Assembly (NCBI RefSeq): GCF_027938815.1
Contig: NZ_CP115913.1
Location: forward strand, 1,026,001-1,090,000
Length of the DNA: 64,000 bases
Reading direction: 5' to 3'
Origin: Oceanirhabdus sp. W0125-5
GTDB lineage: Bacteria > Bacillota > Clostridia > Clostridiales > Clostridiaceae
Positions 44,597 to 54,074 of the stretch are shown in pieces (position 1 is the stretch's first letter; every line of letters begins with the position of its first letter). The position numbers and the translations under genes were made by a program. Under the pieces are notes generated by a model that was not told the origin of the DNA, made no database searches, and was given only the letters and a program-made list of their open reading frames with translations.

Positions 44597-47500
44597 TGAA
44601 ACCCTTAAAATTAATAATAAGTGCTTTCGGTCCATATGGAGGAAAGGAAGAAATAGATTTCACAAAGTTAGGAAACAAGAGCATATTCCTCATAACAGGC
44701 AGAACAGGTGCAGGAAAGACCACTATATTTGATGGAATATCTTATGCCCTTTATGGTGAGACCAGTATAACAGAAAGAAATGCTGAGAGTTTAAGGAGTC
44801 AGTTTGCTGATGAAAGCGAACTCACAGAGGTGGAGCTTTGGTTTGAATTAAAAGGAAAAGAGTATAGGGTTTATAGAGTACCAAAACAGTTAAGAGCTAA
44901 GAAAAGAGGAGAAGGGGTTGTTGAGTGTAAGCCTGAAGCGACTCTTGAAATATTTAATGGTGAAGAGAAAAAAGTAATAACAGGAGTAGCTAAAGTTAAT
45001 AAGAAGATTGAAGAACTCATGGGCATAAGCGGTGAGCAATTTAGGCAGATAATGATGATACCACAGGGAGAGTTTAGAAAGCTTCTTACATCTGATAGTC
45101 AAGAGAGAGAAAGGGTTCTTAGAAAAATCTTTGATACAAAGATATATAGTTTACTTCAAATAAAATTAGATAATAAAGCAAAAGAGATATATGGAAGAAT
45201 TAAAAATAAGAAAACATTAAGAGATGGAGCTATCTCAAGAATAGTAATTGATGAAAATACTGAAAATCAAGAACTCATAAAAATATTAAATAGTGAGGAT
45301 AGAAATATTCAGCAAATAGTAGATGAAATGGAAAAATACATCCTCCAAGATAAACAAAATCTAAAAGAAAAAGAGCAAGAAATTGATAATATAAACAAAG
45401 AAATCAAGCAAGAGATTGAACTGAAAAATAAAGCCATTCAGAAGAACAAGATTGTTGATGATATTAAAGCACTCCAAATTAAAAAAGAGGAGCTTAATGG
45501 TAAGAAGGAGATTTTCTTATCAAAAGAAGAAATGTTGAGTAAAGCATTACTATGTGAAAAAATAATTCCTCTCGAGATGAATGTTCTTAAAAGAGAAGAA
45601 GAAATTAATAATACTAAGAAGAAAATTCAGTTTGAGGAGAGGGAATTACAAGAATTAAATGAGAAAATATTAAAAGAGAAGAAAGAATATACTCAATTAA
45701 ACACACAAGAGCATGTAGAAGAGATAGAAAGAAAAAAAGAAGAAGTTATCTTATTAAAGAAATATGTTGAAAAGGTAACTAAGATTGAAGAATTAAAGAA
45801 AGAAGTTAATGTTAATAAATCTAGACTTGATGATTTAAAAAAGCTCAAAAGTAGAGAGGTAGAGAAAAGAGAAAAGCTTTTAAGTGACTCAGAAGAAAAA
45901 GAAAAATTAAGAGAGCAACTTTCTAAAGAGTTAGTGAGTTTAAGTGAGATAAAGGGTAACTATACTAATAAGAAGAGTGTATTTGATGAGATTGCAATAG
46001 CATCAAAAGAATATGATGATGTATATGGTTCACTTCTTCAATTATATAAAGAGAAAAAGCAGTATTCAGGGGAGCTAGAGAGCGTTGAGAAATGGATTGG
46101 TGAATTAGAATTAAAAAAGAAAGCGTTATTTGATGACTTTATAAAATCTCAAGGGAGTATTTTAGCTAGAGAATTACATGATGGTGAGCCATGTCCAGTT
46201 TGTGGATCCAAGGAACATCCTAATCCAATGAAGGATAGTGGTGAGCAGATCAGTATTGAAAATATACAGACTCTAGATGAGAATATTAATTCTATTAAGG
46301 AAAAGTATAATACCTTAAAGAATGAGTATTCTGTTTTAAATGAACGATATAAAGGGGAAGAGAGAAATTTTAATAAATTAAAATCAAGATTATCAGATAA
46401 AGCATCTCTTGATAGTATCATAGATATGAAATATAAAGAATCAAAGATTGAGTTAGATAAGAGAATAGAGCTATTAAAAAATGAACTTAAAGATATGAAT
46501 GAAAAGATTAAATTAAGAGCTGAAATAGAACAAAAAATTAATGTGATTTCAAAGGAAATAGAAGATAGCAAGAGAGAATACAAAAATACCATTGATAAGA
46601 TAGAAGAATTAACAAAAGAACATGATAAAGTATTTGAAAGGTATTCTAAGAGTGAGGCAATGCTTAAAGAAATAGAAGCATCTGTTCCAAAAGAATATCA
46701 ATCAAGAGAGAGATTAGATAGAGGAATTAAAGATAAGGAAGAGTTTGTTCTTTCTTGGGAAAGAAATATTAAGGAATTTGAAAATAAGATTAAAGCTTTG
46801 GAAAATTCTTTGTCATCGAAAGAAGGTGGGTTGAAGACTTTAAAACAATCCTTAGTAGAATTTGAAAAGACAATGAAAGAGGTATTCCATAGTTTTAATG
46901 AGGCTGTGAATAAAAATTTCACAAGTAAAGATGAGTATGAGAAGAGTAAGTTATCAGAAGTAGAGATTGGTGAACTGAAAAAGGGTATAGAACTATTCAA
47001 GAAGACTATGGAGGAAACTAAAGCTAAGTTAGAAGAATTAAATAAACATGTTGATTCTATGGAAAAAGATGATATTGAAAAAATCACATCTAAAATATTA
47101 GAACTTGAGAATTATAGAGGGGAAATAGATAAATGTAGAGGGGGAATAAACTCTAGATTATCAAACAATGATAAGGCATTACAGGAAATAAAGAGTATTT
47201 CAGAAGATATAAAAGGGGAGGAAAAGGAATATAATGTTATAGGATACCTTGCAAAAGTATCAAGAGGTGAAAATTCCTATAGAATAACCTTTGAAAGATA
47301 TGTATTAGCTGCATTCCTTGAGGATATTTTACATGCTGCTAATACCAGATTCAAAGTTATGACAGGAAATAGATATTTACTATACAGAACTGATGAACTT
47401 CAAAGAAAAAATAAGCAGAGTGGACTTGAACTAGAAGTATATGATAACTATACAGGACAGAGGAGACATGTAAAAACACTTTCAGGGGGTGAAAGTTTTA

Positions 47501-47769
47501 AGGCATCCTTATCAATGGCATTAGGTTTGTCTGATGTTGTACAGTCATATGCTGGAGGGGTAAGGCTTGACACAATGTTTATAGATGAAGGATTTGGTAC
47601 CCTTGATCCTGAATCCTTGGACAGTGCGATAGCTTGCCTTATAGACCTTCAGAAAAGTGGAAGACTTGTAGGGATAATATCTCACGTACCAGAGCTTAAG
47701 GAAAGAATTGATGCACAGCTGATAGTAAAGGCAACAAATAAGGGGAGTTGTACAGAGTTTAAAATTTAA
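44596..47769 (+). CDS. sbcC: SbcC ATPase subunit (Rad50-type)
   Basis: A 1057-residue SMC-like ATPase. Walker A is GRTGAGKTTIFD (35-46). Two long coiled coils flank the zinc hook CPVCG near residue 535, and the C-terminal half has LSGGESFKASLSMALGLSD and the Walker B FIDEGFGTLD. GTG start overlapping the sbcD stop, with GGGAGGGAG upstream. SbcCD cuts long palindromes, which is relevant in a genome that carries many palindromic repeats. Confidence 0.95.
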   Translation: MKPLKLIISAFGPYGGKEEIDFTKLGNKSIFLITGRTGAGKTTIFDGISYALYGETSITERNAESLRSQFADESELTEVELWFELKGKEYRVYRVPKQLRAKKRGEGVVECKPEATLEIFNGEEKKVITGVAKVNKKIEELMGISGEQFRQIMMIPQGEFRKLLTSDSQERERVLRKIFDTKIYSLLQIKLDNKAKEIYGRIKNKKTLRDGAISRIVIDENTENQELIKILNSEDRNIQQIVDEMEKYILQDKQNLKEKEQEIDNINKEIKQEIELKNKAIQKNKIVDDIKALQIKKEELNGKKEIFLSKEEMLSKALLCEKIIPLEMNVLKREEEINNTKKKIQFEERELQELNEKILKEKKEYTQLNTQEHVEEIERKKEEVILLKKYVEKVTKIEELKKEVNVNKSRLDDLKKLKSREVEKREKLLSDSEEKEKLREQLSKELVSLSEIKGNYTNKKSVFDEIAIASKEYDDVYGSLLQLYKEKKQYSGELESVEKWIGELELKKKALFDDFIKSQGSILARELHDGEPCPVCGSKEHPNPMKDSGEQISIENIQTLDENINSIKEKYNTLKNEYSVLNERYKGEERNFNKLKSRLSDKASLDSIIDMKYKESKIELDKRIELLKNELKDMNEKIKLRAEIEQKINVISKEIEDSKREYKNTIDKIEELTKEHDKVFERYSKSEAMLKEIEASVPKEYQSRERLDRGIKDKEEFVLSWERNIKEFENKIKALENSLSSKEGGLKTLKQSLVEFEKTMKEVFHSFNEAVNKNFTSKDEYEKSKLSEVEIGELKKGIELFKKTMEETKAKLEELNKHVDSMEKDDIEKITSKILELENYRGEIDKCRGGINSRLSNNDKALQEIKSISEDIKGEEKEYNVIGYLAKVSRGENSYRITFERYVLAAFLEDILHAANTRFKVMTGNRYLLYRTDELQRKNKQSGLELEVYDNYTGQRRHVKTLSGGESFKASLSMALGLSDVVQSYAGGVRLDTMFIDEGFGTLDPESLDSAIACLIDLQKSGRLVGIISHVPELKERIDAQLIVKATNKGSCTEFKI

Positions 47770-47792
47770 TAAGTGTTAAGGGTGAAGCTATA

Positions 47793-48518
47793 ATGGGTGA
47801 AATGATAAGAAAAATGTTTCGGAATTTTAGAAGATATTCTTTGTATTTAGTACTTGAGATAATTGTTTTAATATGCCAATACACAATCTTTATTGATAGG
47901 ACATCGGATATAATTGGAGGAAAAAGCATAAGATCAACTTCAGGTTTAACTTTTTTAGGAAGTATTATTATCTTCTTTATTACACCTCTCTTAGCGGGAT
48001 ATTTGGCTACAATTAACAAGAATATATTAACTGGTAAAAGAAAAAAATTTAGAGAGGAATTATCAGAAGGGATATCATACTACTGGAGTGTCTTAGGGGG
48101 GACATTATTAGTTGGACTTATGATGGCTGGAGTTATTATTTTGATGGTTATATTTATTGCGGTACCTTTAATAGGGATACTAGGAGCAATTGCTGGATTT
48201 TTATTTATTATATATTTAGCTGTAAAATACTCTGCACTTACTGAAGCTATAGTTTATAGAGATTGTGGGGTTTCAGAAGGAATGGATGCTTGTAAGAATG
48301 TTACTAAAGAATATTTTGGTGAGTTATTTATTTTAATTATTCCAGCATCTGCTTTAAGCATAATCAGTAATTTTGTTGCAGGAGTATATGTATTATTTAG
48401 CATTTCAGTAATGGTAATGCTATACTCAATGTTTGCTTCATACTATAGAATTACCCTGATTTCTAGAGAGTATGGGGAAGAGTATAATGAAGTTATACAA
48501 GAAGAGGAAGAAGAGTAG
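47793..48518 (+). CDS. Polytopic membrane protein of unknown function
   Basis: A 241-residue protein with about five hydrophobic segments (about 15-33, 49-68, 95-125, 130-145 and 180-220) and an acidic tail (EEEEE). It starts 23 bp after sbcC, so is probably co-transcribed, then a terminator follows. No domain recognised; the pattern of paired Gly-rich helices is common in clostridial DUF-type membrane proteins. Confidence 0.7.
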   Translation: MGEMIRKMFRNFRRYSLYLVLEIIVLICQYTIFIDRTSDIIGGKSIRSTSGLTFLGSIIIFFITPLLAGYLATINKNILTGKRKKFREELSEGISYYWSVLGGTLLVGLMMAGVIILMVIFIAVPLIGILGAIAGFLFIIYLAVKYSALTEAIVYRDCGVSEGMDACKNVTKEYFGELFILIIPASALSIISNFVAGVYVLFSISVMVMLYSMFASYYRITLISREYGEEYNEVIQEEEEE

Positions 48519-48562
48519 GGACCTGGTTGCATTTTGTTATGAAATATTGAAGTTTATACTAA

Positions 48563-48609
48563 AACAAAGTTAGTGGCAATATAACTTGTCACTAACTTTG
48601 TTATTTTTA
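48563..48609 (+). terminator. Terminator of the sbcDC operon
   Basis: Thirteen-pair perfect stem (aacaaagttagtg with cactaactttgtt), 14-nt loop, followed by a T-rich tail. Confidence 0.88.
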
Positions 48610-48772
48610 TTATAACAGAATAATAAAATGCGGTTTCTGTATGTGTAGAAATATTTATTAAATATATTTACGATTTTGGATAAAATAAAAAGTTTTGTTG
48701 TAAAATGGTTGATTGGTATTATAAAATTAAATAAGGGATATTATAATAAATCAACTAATAGAAGGAGTATTT

Positions 48773-49720
48773 ATGAAAAAACATAGACATATTTCTATTA
48801 TTATAAAGTTACTAACACGAGAAAAAGTAACTGCCAAGGAGTTAGCTGAACAACTAGAAGTATCGACTCGAACAATACTGAGAGATATTGATACAATAAA
48901 TGAAGCAGGAATACCTATAATTTCTTATCAAGGAAGAGAAGGCGGATTTGGAATAATGAGCAGCTTTAAAATTGATAAGAATTTTCTTTCAAAACAAGAA
49001 GTTAGTACACTGCTAATGGCTTTGAGGGGAATTGAAAAAGCATACATATCTCAAGAACTAAGAAGTATTATTAATAAACTTGAACATATTGAAGATACAA
49101 TGGAGAATACTATTCAGAGTAAAAATAATGTTTTGCTTGATTTCTCAGCATGGGGGAAAAGTTGTTATACTGAGAAAAAAGTTAATATAATTAGAAAAGC
49201 TGTAAATGACAAGAATGTAATTAAATTTATGTATTTTAATGGTAAAGGCACTTATACTGAGAGAGAGGTAGAGCCTATACATTTACTGTTCAAGAGTACC
49301 TCGTGGTATATATATGGATTTTGCAGGATGAGAAATGATTATAGATTATTTAAATTAAGTAAAATTAAAAATCTTAGAAAAATAGATGAATTTTTTGAAA
49401 GATTTAATACTGAAACTTATGAATTTGATTCTGAATTTTCATACTCAAATAACATGAATAAAGATAATGAGATATTACTAAAATTTAATAATCGAGCAAT
49501 AGATAAGTTATGCAATTATATGGATATTGAGGCTATGGAATTTAAGGACGATGGTTATGTTTATACTAAACTAGATTTTGCTATTGATGAATGGACGATT
49601 GGCTTTATATTGGGATTTGGAGAGGATGTAGAAGTTATTTCTCCTGAATTTTTGAAGGATATTATAATTGATAGAGCAGAAAAAGTATGCGAACTTTATA
49701 ATAGATTAAATAATGAATAA
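48773..49720 (+). CDS. WYL-domain transcriptional regulator (YafY/DeoR type)
   Basis: A 315-residue regulator. Residues 5-60 form a winged helix (KLLTREKVTAKELAEQLEVSTRTILRDIDTINEAGIPI, YQGREGGF). Residues about 140-205 form the WYL domain (IKFMYFNGKGTYTEREVEPIHLLFKSTSWYIYGFCR, YRLFKLSKI), followed by the WCX-type C-terminal extension. WYL domains sense small ligands or nucleic acids. GAAGGAG lies upstream of the ATG. It stands alone and its target is unknown. Confidence 0.88.
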   Translation: MKKHRHISIIIKLLTREKVTAKELAEQLEVSTRTILRDIDTINEAGIPIISYQGREGGFGIMSSFKIDKNFLSKQEVSTLLMALRGIEKAYISQELRSIINKLEHIEDTMENTIQSKNNVLLDFSAWGKSCYTEKKVNIIRKAVNDKNVIKFMYFNGKGTYTEREVEPIHLLFKSTSWYIYGFCRMRNDYRLFKLSKIKNLRKIDEFFERFNTETYEFDSEFSYSNNMNKDNEILLKFNNRAIDKLCNYMDIEAMEFKDDGYVYTKLDFAIDEWTIGFILGFGEDVEVISPEFLKDIIIDRAEKVCELYNRLNNE

Positions 49721-49785
49721 AATGTAGTTAAGATTAAGGTTTAGAGTAATAATTTCCAATACAATTACAAATACTTTCTATAATG

Positions 49786-49814
49786 TTGACAAAATTGTAA
49801 GATTGGTTTATAAT
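49786..49814 (+). promoter_or_regulatory. Consensus sigma-A promoter
   Basis: TTGACA at 49786-49791, a 17-bp spacer and TATAAT at 49809-49814: a perfect consensus promoter. Transcription would start near 49821, 264 bp before the histidine kinase. Confidence 0.85.
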
Positions 49815-49820
49815 AGCAAT

Positions 49821-49976
49821 AGATCGACTAATTAAAAAGAGGGTTTTAATATACACGGGGGACGGTATATTATTCAGAAGGATTTCAAATAGAAGAATTT
49901 CTTTTAATAATATACCAAATTTATGTTTTGGATACAAAGAGAAATCTTTCCTAATTGGGAAGATTTATTTTTGTTT
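49821..49976 (+). ncRNA. Structured leader with alternative stems and terminator (riboswitch-like)
   Basis: Between the strong promoter and the kinase gene. The segment ggtatattatt (49864-49874) can pair perfectly with the downstream aataatatacc (49906-49916) or, by its inner 8 nt, with the upstream taatatac (49847-49854). These pairings exclude each other. A third stem, aaatctttcc with gggaagattt (49942-49966), followed by atttttgttt, is a terminator. This is the layout of a transcription-attenuating riboswitch, or of an independent roughly 155-nt small RNA. I could not match it to a known class; the loop acgggggacg may be the conserved part. Confidence 0.5.
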
Positions 49977-50084
49977 ATACAGAAATATTGTATATGTAAA
50001 TATAAGCATGGATTTTACTTGTAAAGTATAGTTTATAAGATTTATAATTAAAGTAATAATTAATTTTGTTAAAGGAGGATTAAA

Positions 50085-51503
50085 ATGCATAAAAATGGTA
50101 GTGTTAAGAAAACACTGTTTGCAAATTATATAGTATTTACAATAACCTCCTTATGTTTATTGATAGTATGCCTATTGGGTGGTGCTTTTTTATATGCCAC
50201 ATCACTACAAAGGGGATCAAGAGATTTCATAAGGGTATACAATGTAATGGCTGAAGATATTGTAAGACGTGATTATAAAAATATAAATACAGATGATCTT
50301 GAAAAATTAAATGGATGGATAGAAATTGTAGATGAAGAGGGGAGTGTAGTATATTCAAATGGAGTTGTTCAGAAGGTAACAATGAACTATGGGCCAGGGG
50401 AAATATATGATCTTCTTGTAGATGAGCATGAAAAATATTTTATAAGCAGCACAAAATTTGAAGGATACAATGGAGTAAAATATAGATTAATTGTTAGAGC
50501 AGATAAGAATTTGTATCATGAACAATTTACTGAAGATTTTTTATATGATTTTATAGCATCTCTTAAAAGTTCTCTTATGGTTTTTCTTATACTATTCTTT
50601 TTAAATATTTATTTATTCTCAATATGGGTAGGAAAAAGGATAACAAACCCATTGACTATACTTACAGAGAGGCTTAGAAATTTTGCTAGATCAGAGAAAA
50701 AGAAGAAAATACATTTTGATAATTCTGTAGAGATAGAATTTGTTGAAATTGCTGATTCTTTTAATTATATGATAGATGAAATTGAGAGAATTGAAGAGGA
50801 AAAGAAAGAACTTGAAGATAGTAAACAGAAATTGATAGTAGATATTTCACATGACATAAAAACGCCGATAACAACAATCCAAGGATATGCAAAAGCGATT
50901 ACTGATGGAATGGTAAAGGATGAAGAAGATCAAAAGAGATATTTAAATACAATTTACATGAAAGCCAAAAGTGTAACTGAGTTAATTAATCTTCTTTTTG
51001 ATTACGTAAAATTAGATCATAGAAGTTATGAATTAAACTTTGAAAAGAAAGATATAAATGAACTAGTAAGACAGGTTATTGCGGAATATTATGAAGAGAT
51101 AGTTGTAAATGGATTTGAAATACAAGTGAATATTAAAGATGAGAAGTTGCTAATTGATGTTGATTTCATGCAAATGAAGAGGGTGATATCAAATCTTGTT
51201 TCAAATTCACTTAAATATAATTCTCCAGGAACAAAAATAATAATAAGTATAGAAGAGGAAGATGATTCTGTAATAGTAAGAGTTGGAGATACTGGAGTGG
51301 GAATACCAAAGGATATAAAAGGTACTATATTTGAACCTTTTGTTAGAGGAAAGAAAGATAAAGCATCTAAGGTTGGAGGAAGTGGACTGGGATTATCTAT
51401 TGTAAAGAAGATAGTTGAAATGCATAGAGGGACAATTGAACTTTATGATGAAGTTGGAGAAATGAATAGTTTATTCGAGATTAAGCTCCCAAAGGAAAGA
51501 TAA
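50085..51503 (+). CDS. Membrane sensor histidine kinase (orphan)
   Basis: A 472-residue kinase with AAAGGAGG before the ATG. Order: membrane helix about 15-38, extracellular sensor about 40-160, second helix 163-182, HAMP about 182-240, HisKA with H256 (VDISHDIKTPITTIQGY), then HATPase: N box NLVSNSLKYN, G1 VGDTGVGIP and G2 GGSGLGLSIVKKIVE. All catalytic boxes are present. No response regulator gene lies next to it, so its partner is elsewhere. Expression is probably gated by the structured leader upstream. Confidence 0.92.
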   Translation: MHKNGSVKKTLFANYIVFTITSLCLLIVCLLGGAFLYATSLQRGSRDFIRVYNVMAEDIVRRDYKNINTDDLEKLNGWIEIVDEEGSVVYSNGVVQKVTMNYGPGEIYDLLVDEHEKYFISSTKFEGYNGVKYRLIVRADKNLYHEQFTEDFLYDFIASLKSSLMVFLILFFLNIYLFSIWVGKRITNPLTILTERLRNFARSEKKKKIHFDNSVEIEFVEIADSFNYMIDEIERIEEEKKELEDSKQKLIVDISHDIKTPITTIQGYAKAITDGMVKDEEDQKRYLNTIYMKAKSVTELINLLFDYVKLDHRSYELNFEKKDINELVRQVIAEYYEEIVVNGFEIQVNIKDEKLLIDVDFMQMKRVISNLVSNSLKYNSPGTKIIISIEEEDDSVIVRVGDTGVGIPKDIKGTIFEPFVRGKKDKASKVGGSGLGLSIVKKIVEMHRGTIELYDEVGEMNSLFEIKLPKER

Positions 51504-51633
51504 AGTAAAATTAATAATTAAGTCAAAATGTTAAAATAATATAAAGTTTTATGAACAAATGAGATTATCTTAAGGGAATATGATATAATAACTAAAAGAG
51601 TAAATAAAACTATATTAGGTGGTGTAATAAACT

Positions 51634-52068
51634 ATGAAGAGAGGTTCAGGTATTTTTTCAAAGTTAGTTTTAGCATTGACAATAGTTCCAATATTAGAAT
51701 TATATATATTATTTAAACTTGCAGGTGCTATAAATTGGGGACCAACAATACTTCTTGTTATTTGTACAGGGGTAGCAGGAGCGTATCTTGCAAAACAACA
51801 GGGAAGAGAAATATTAAATAAAATACAGATGGAATTAAGTAGAGGCAACATGCCAGGAGATTCATTATTGAATGGATTATGTGTTCTTATAGGTGGAGTA
51901 TTATTATTAACACCTGGGATATTAACAGACATTACTGGATTCTTACTGATAATACCAATTTCAAGAATAATGTTTATTAAATTCTTAAAGAGCAAGTTTA
52001 AAGGGATGATAAACACTGGAAATGCTAGATTTGTGTATATAAATAAAGACGACTATAATGAATATTAA
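51634..52068 (+). CDS. fxsA: FxsA-family membrane protein
   Basis: A 144-residue membrane protein. The FxsA family pattern is clear: LTIVPILELYILFKLAGAINWGPTILLVICTGVAGAYLAKQQG (residues 16-58), then LLNGLCVLIGGVLLLTPGILTDITGFLLIIP. FxsA was described as easing phage exclusion in E. coli; its normal role is unknown. AGGTGG precedes the ATG. A tataat box lies near 51583. Confidence 0.9.
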   Translation: MKRGSGIFSKLVLALTIVPILELYILFKLAGAINWGPTILLVICTGVAGAYLAKQQGREILNKIQMELSRGNMPGDSLLNGLCVLIGGVLLLTPGILTDITGFLLIIPISRIMFIKFLKSKFKGMINTGNARFVYINKDDYNEY

Positions 52069-52075
52069 AAAACTT

Positions 52076-52316
52076 AGTTGACAGTTGACAATGGACAGTG
52101 GACAACGAATGACATTTCACTCTGTGAAATTTTAATTTTATTATTCTTCAAACAATGAGGTTTGCTCGTTTCACCTTTGATGAAACATTGTATTTTAAGT
52201 ACAAGATTTTATCTAAGATAAAATGAGTAAACCTTGATTTGTTTAAAGAAAAATAAGATGTAGTTTCTGACTTAAGTCAGAAACATCCATCGTTGTCAAT
52301 TGTACACTGTCAACTT
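52076..52316. repeat. Dispersed multi-hairpin intergenic repeat, copy R4
   Basis: Ends built of ttgaca/gtggaca units that match each other as inverted repeats. Left hairpin atttcac/gtgaaat, middle attttatc/gataaaat type, right gtttctgac/gtcagaaac. Confidence 0.85.
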
Positions 52317-52405
52317 CTTTTAAAGTTTTCAAGTTTAATTAATATTTTTGTAATCTTAAGACTACTTATTGTACATAAATTCTAAAGAAAGAATGGGGTG
52401 ATAGA

Positions 52406-53128
52406 GTGAAGATTATAGTTTCACCAAGTAAGACTCAGCAATTTGATAAAAGAATATCTTATAAAAATTCAAATCCTAAGTTTCAAGAAGAAAGTCTAGA
52501 ATTAAGGAAGATACTGAAATACAAAGAAGTAGATGAAATAGCTAGAATTATGAAAATAAAAGGGAAAAAGTTAGAAGAGGTTGTTCAAATTTATCAAACA
52601 TTACCAGAAAATCTAGATAGAGTCTGTGCTATTGAGGCGTATACAGGATTTGTTTTTAAAGAATTGAACATAGAAGGGTATTCAGAGAAAGAGCTTGATT
52701 ATATGGATGATAAATTAAGGATATTATCAGCTTTATATGGAATATTAAAGCCCTTTGATGTTATAAGTCCCTATAGGTTAGATATGACTATGAAGATTAG
52801 TGATGAGAGTCTATATTCATTATGGACTGAAAGAATAACACAAGAATTTTCAGATGAAGAATTAATAGTGAATTTAGCATCAAAAGAATTTTCAAAATTG
52901 GTTAAAAGACCAATGCTAACAATTGATTTTAAAGTGATTAAGGATGGAAAGTTAAAAACTGTAGGAACATACGCAAAGAAAGCTAGAGGAATGATGCTGC
53001 ATTATTTGATATCAAACAAAATAGAAGAGGTTGGTAAAATAAAGGAATTTGATGTTGATGGATATTGCTTTAGTGAAGAACACTCTGATGAAGATAATTG
53101 GACGTTCGTTAAAAAACATAATGGATAA
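52406..53128 (+). CDS. yaaA: YaaA family protein (peroxide stress, UPF0246)
   Basis: A 240-residue cytosolic DNA-binding-type protein of the YaaA/UPF0246 family, which in E. coli limits free iron and oxidative damage. Family blocks: MKIIVSPSKTQ at the start, AIEAYTGFVFKEL, LRILSALYGILKPFDVISPYRLDM and the late ARGMMLHYLISNKIE. GTG start with GGGGTGAT 5-8 nt upstream. The last codons and the stop lie inside the left end of repeat R5, so the repeat supplies the C-terminus (HNG). Confidence 0.9.
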   Translation: MKIIVSPSKTQQFDKRISYKNSNPKFQEESLELRKILKYKEVDEIARIMKIKGKKLEEVVQIYQTLPENLDRVCAIEAYTGFVFKELNIEGYSEKELDYMDDKLRILSALYGILKPFDVISPYRLDMTMKISDESLYSLWTERITQEFSDEELIVNLASKEFSKLVKRPMLTIDFKVIKDGKLKTVGTYAKKARGMMLHYLISNKIEEVGKIKEFDVDGYCFSEEHSDEDNWTFVKKHNG

Positions 53129-53369
53129 TGGATAATGTAGAATGGAGAATGATGGACATTTCACTCTGTGAAATTTTAATCTTATTGTTTCTTGGACAAT
53201 AAGTGGTTACTTGTTTCATTTTGAATGAAACATTGTACTATGAATACAATATTTTATCCAAAGATAAAATGAGTAAACTCTTATTGTTGTTAAGAACAAT
53301 ACAATGTAGATTCTCACGCAAGTGAGAATCATCCTTCGTTGTCAATTGTCCACTATCAATTGTCCACTA
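53118..53369. repeat. Dispersed multi-hairpin intergenic repeat, copy R5
   Basis: Left end overlaps the yaaA stop codon. Left hairpin atttcac/gtgaaat, an intact gtttcat/atgaaac hairpin, attttatc/gataaaat, and right gattctcac/gtgagaatc. Left end uses ggataat units but the right end uses gtccact units, so the ends do not match here. Confidence 0.85.
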
Positions 53370-53370
53370 A

Positions 53371-53400
53371 AAAAAAGCGCACTTTTTAATGCGCTTTTTT
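53371..53400. terminator. Bidirectional terminator overlapping a stop codon
   Basis: Perfect 11-bp stem aaaaaagcgca/tgcgctttttt with an 8-nt loop; both strands carry a T tract. The stop codon of the minus-strand gene at 53386 falls in the loop, so its last codons lie in the hairpin. Confidence 0.85.
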
Positions 53401-54045
53401 TATTTCAGAAGTGAGTAGTGTAGCATTATCAACAGTTTCCTTGTGGAATTCAAAGTAATATCCACAATTTAAAGTATCTATAAAAGTACTTATCCACAAA
53501 GATCTTAAATCGTAGAATATACTTATATCTCCACCAACTTTATCCCAATAATCTTTGTGAAGGCAGTTAGAAACTTTCCATTGGAGTAATTCATCTGTGT
53601 TAATTGTAATGGATTTAACATTGTCGCAGGGCATTCCATCAAGAACAAAATCATTTATTATTTTGTTTATTTGTTCAGGTGAAGCTATAGAGGAGTTATC
53701 AACGGAAAGTGCACATCTTTCAGCTTGAGCAGTATAAACTTTTTTGATTACATCCATTCCATCTTCATACTCTCTTAAAATATAAGTAATTAAAGCTGCT
53801 TGCCTTGATTCTGCTTCTCCAATTCTTGAGTGTAACCAGCCGTGGATGTTACTTGGATCAATTAGTTCTTCAAGTGGTCGTTCCTCTAACGGATATCCAA
53901 ATTTTTGATTTATAAGATGAACATAATTATCAATTTTCTTTTCATTAGTAGCATTTATAGCCTCAATAATATTATTCTCTAAATCACCAAATAATTTAAT
54001 TTTGTTGTAAAGCCAATGATGTATTGGTCCTAAAAATAAACTCAT
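53386..54045 (-). CDS. Unrecognised protein linked to the sulfite reductase-like gene
   Basis: A 219-residue soluble protein with AGGAGGA before the ATG, 29 bp after the reductase-like gene and therefore in its operon. It has two similar helical motifs, LGPIHHWLYNKI near the N-terminus and NIHGWLHSRIG near residue 68, and a later Cys-containing segment (ERCALS, GMPCDN, SNCLHKDYW, NCGYYFEF). His-Trp-Leu motifs and Cys suggest cofactor or metal binding. No family recognised. Confidence 0.65.
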   Translation of the reverse strand: MSLFLGPIHHWLYNKIKLFGDLENNIIEAINATNEKKIDNYVHLINQKFGYPLEERPLEELIDPSNIHGWLHSRIGEAESRQAALITYILREYEDGMDVIKKVYTAQAERCALSVDNSSIASPEQINKIINDFVLDGMPCDNVKSITINTDELLQWKVSNCLHKDYWDKVGGDISIFYDLRSLWISTFIDTLNCGYYFEFHKETVDNATLLTSEIKKAH

Positions 54046-54074
54046 AAAAATCCTCCTAAATTTTAATAATTATT

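Noticed and set aside
46149..47087. Minus-strand frames inside sbcC
   Set aside because: They are antisense shadows of the coiled-coil coding sequence; composition is Ser/Leu/Phe-rich with no start signals.
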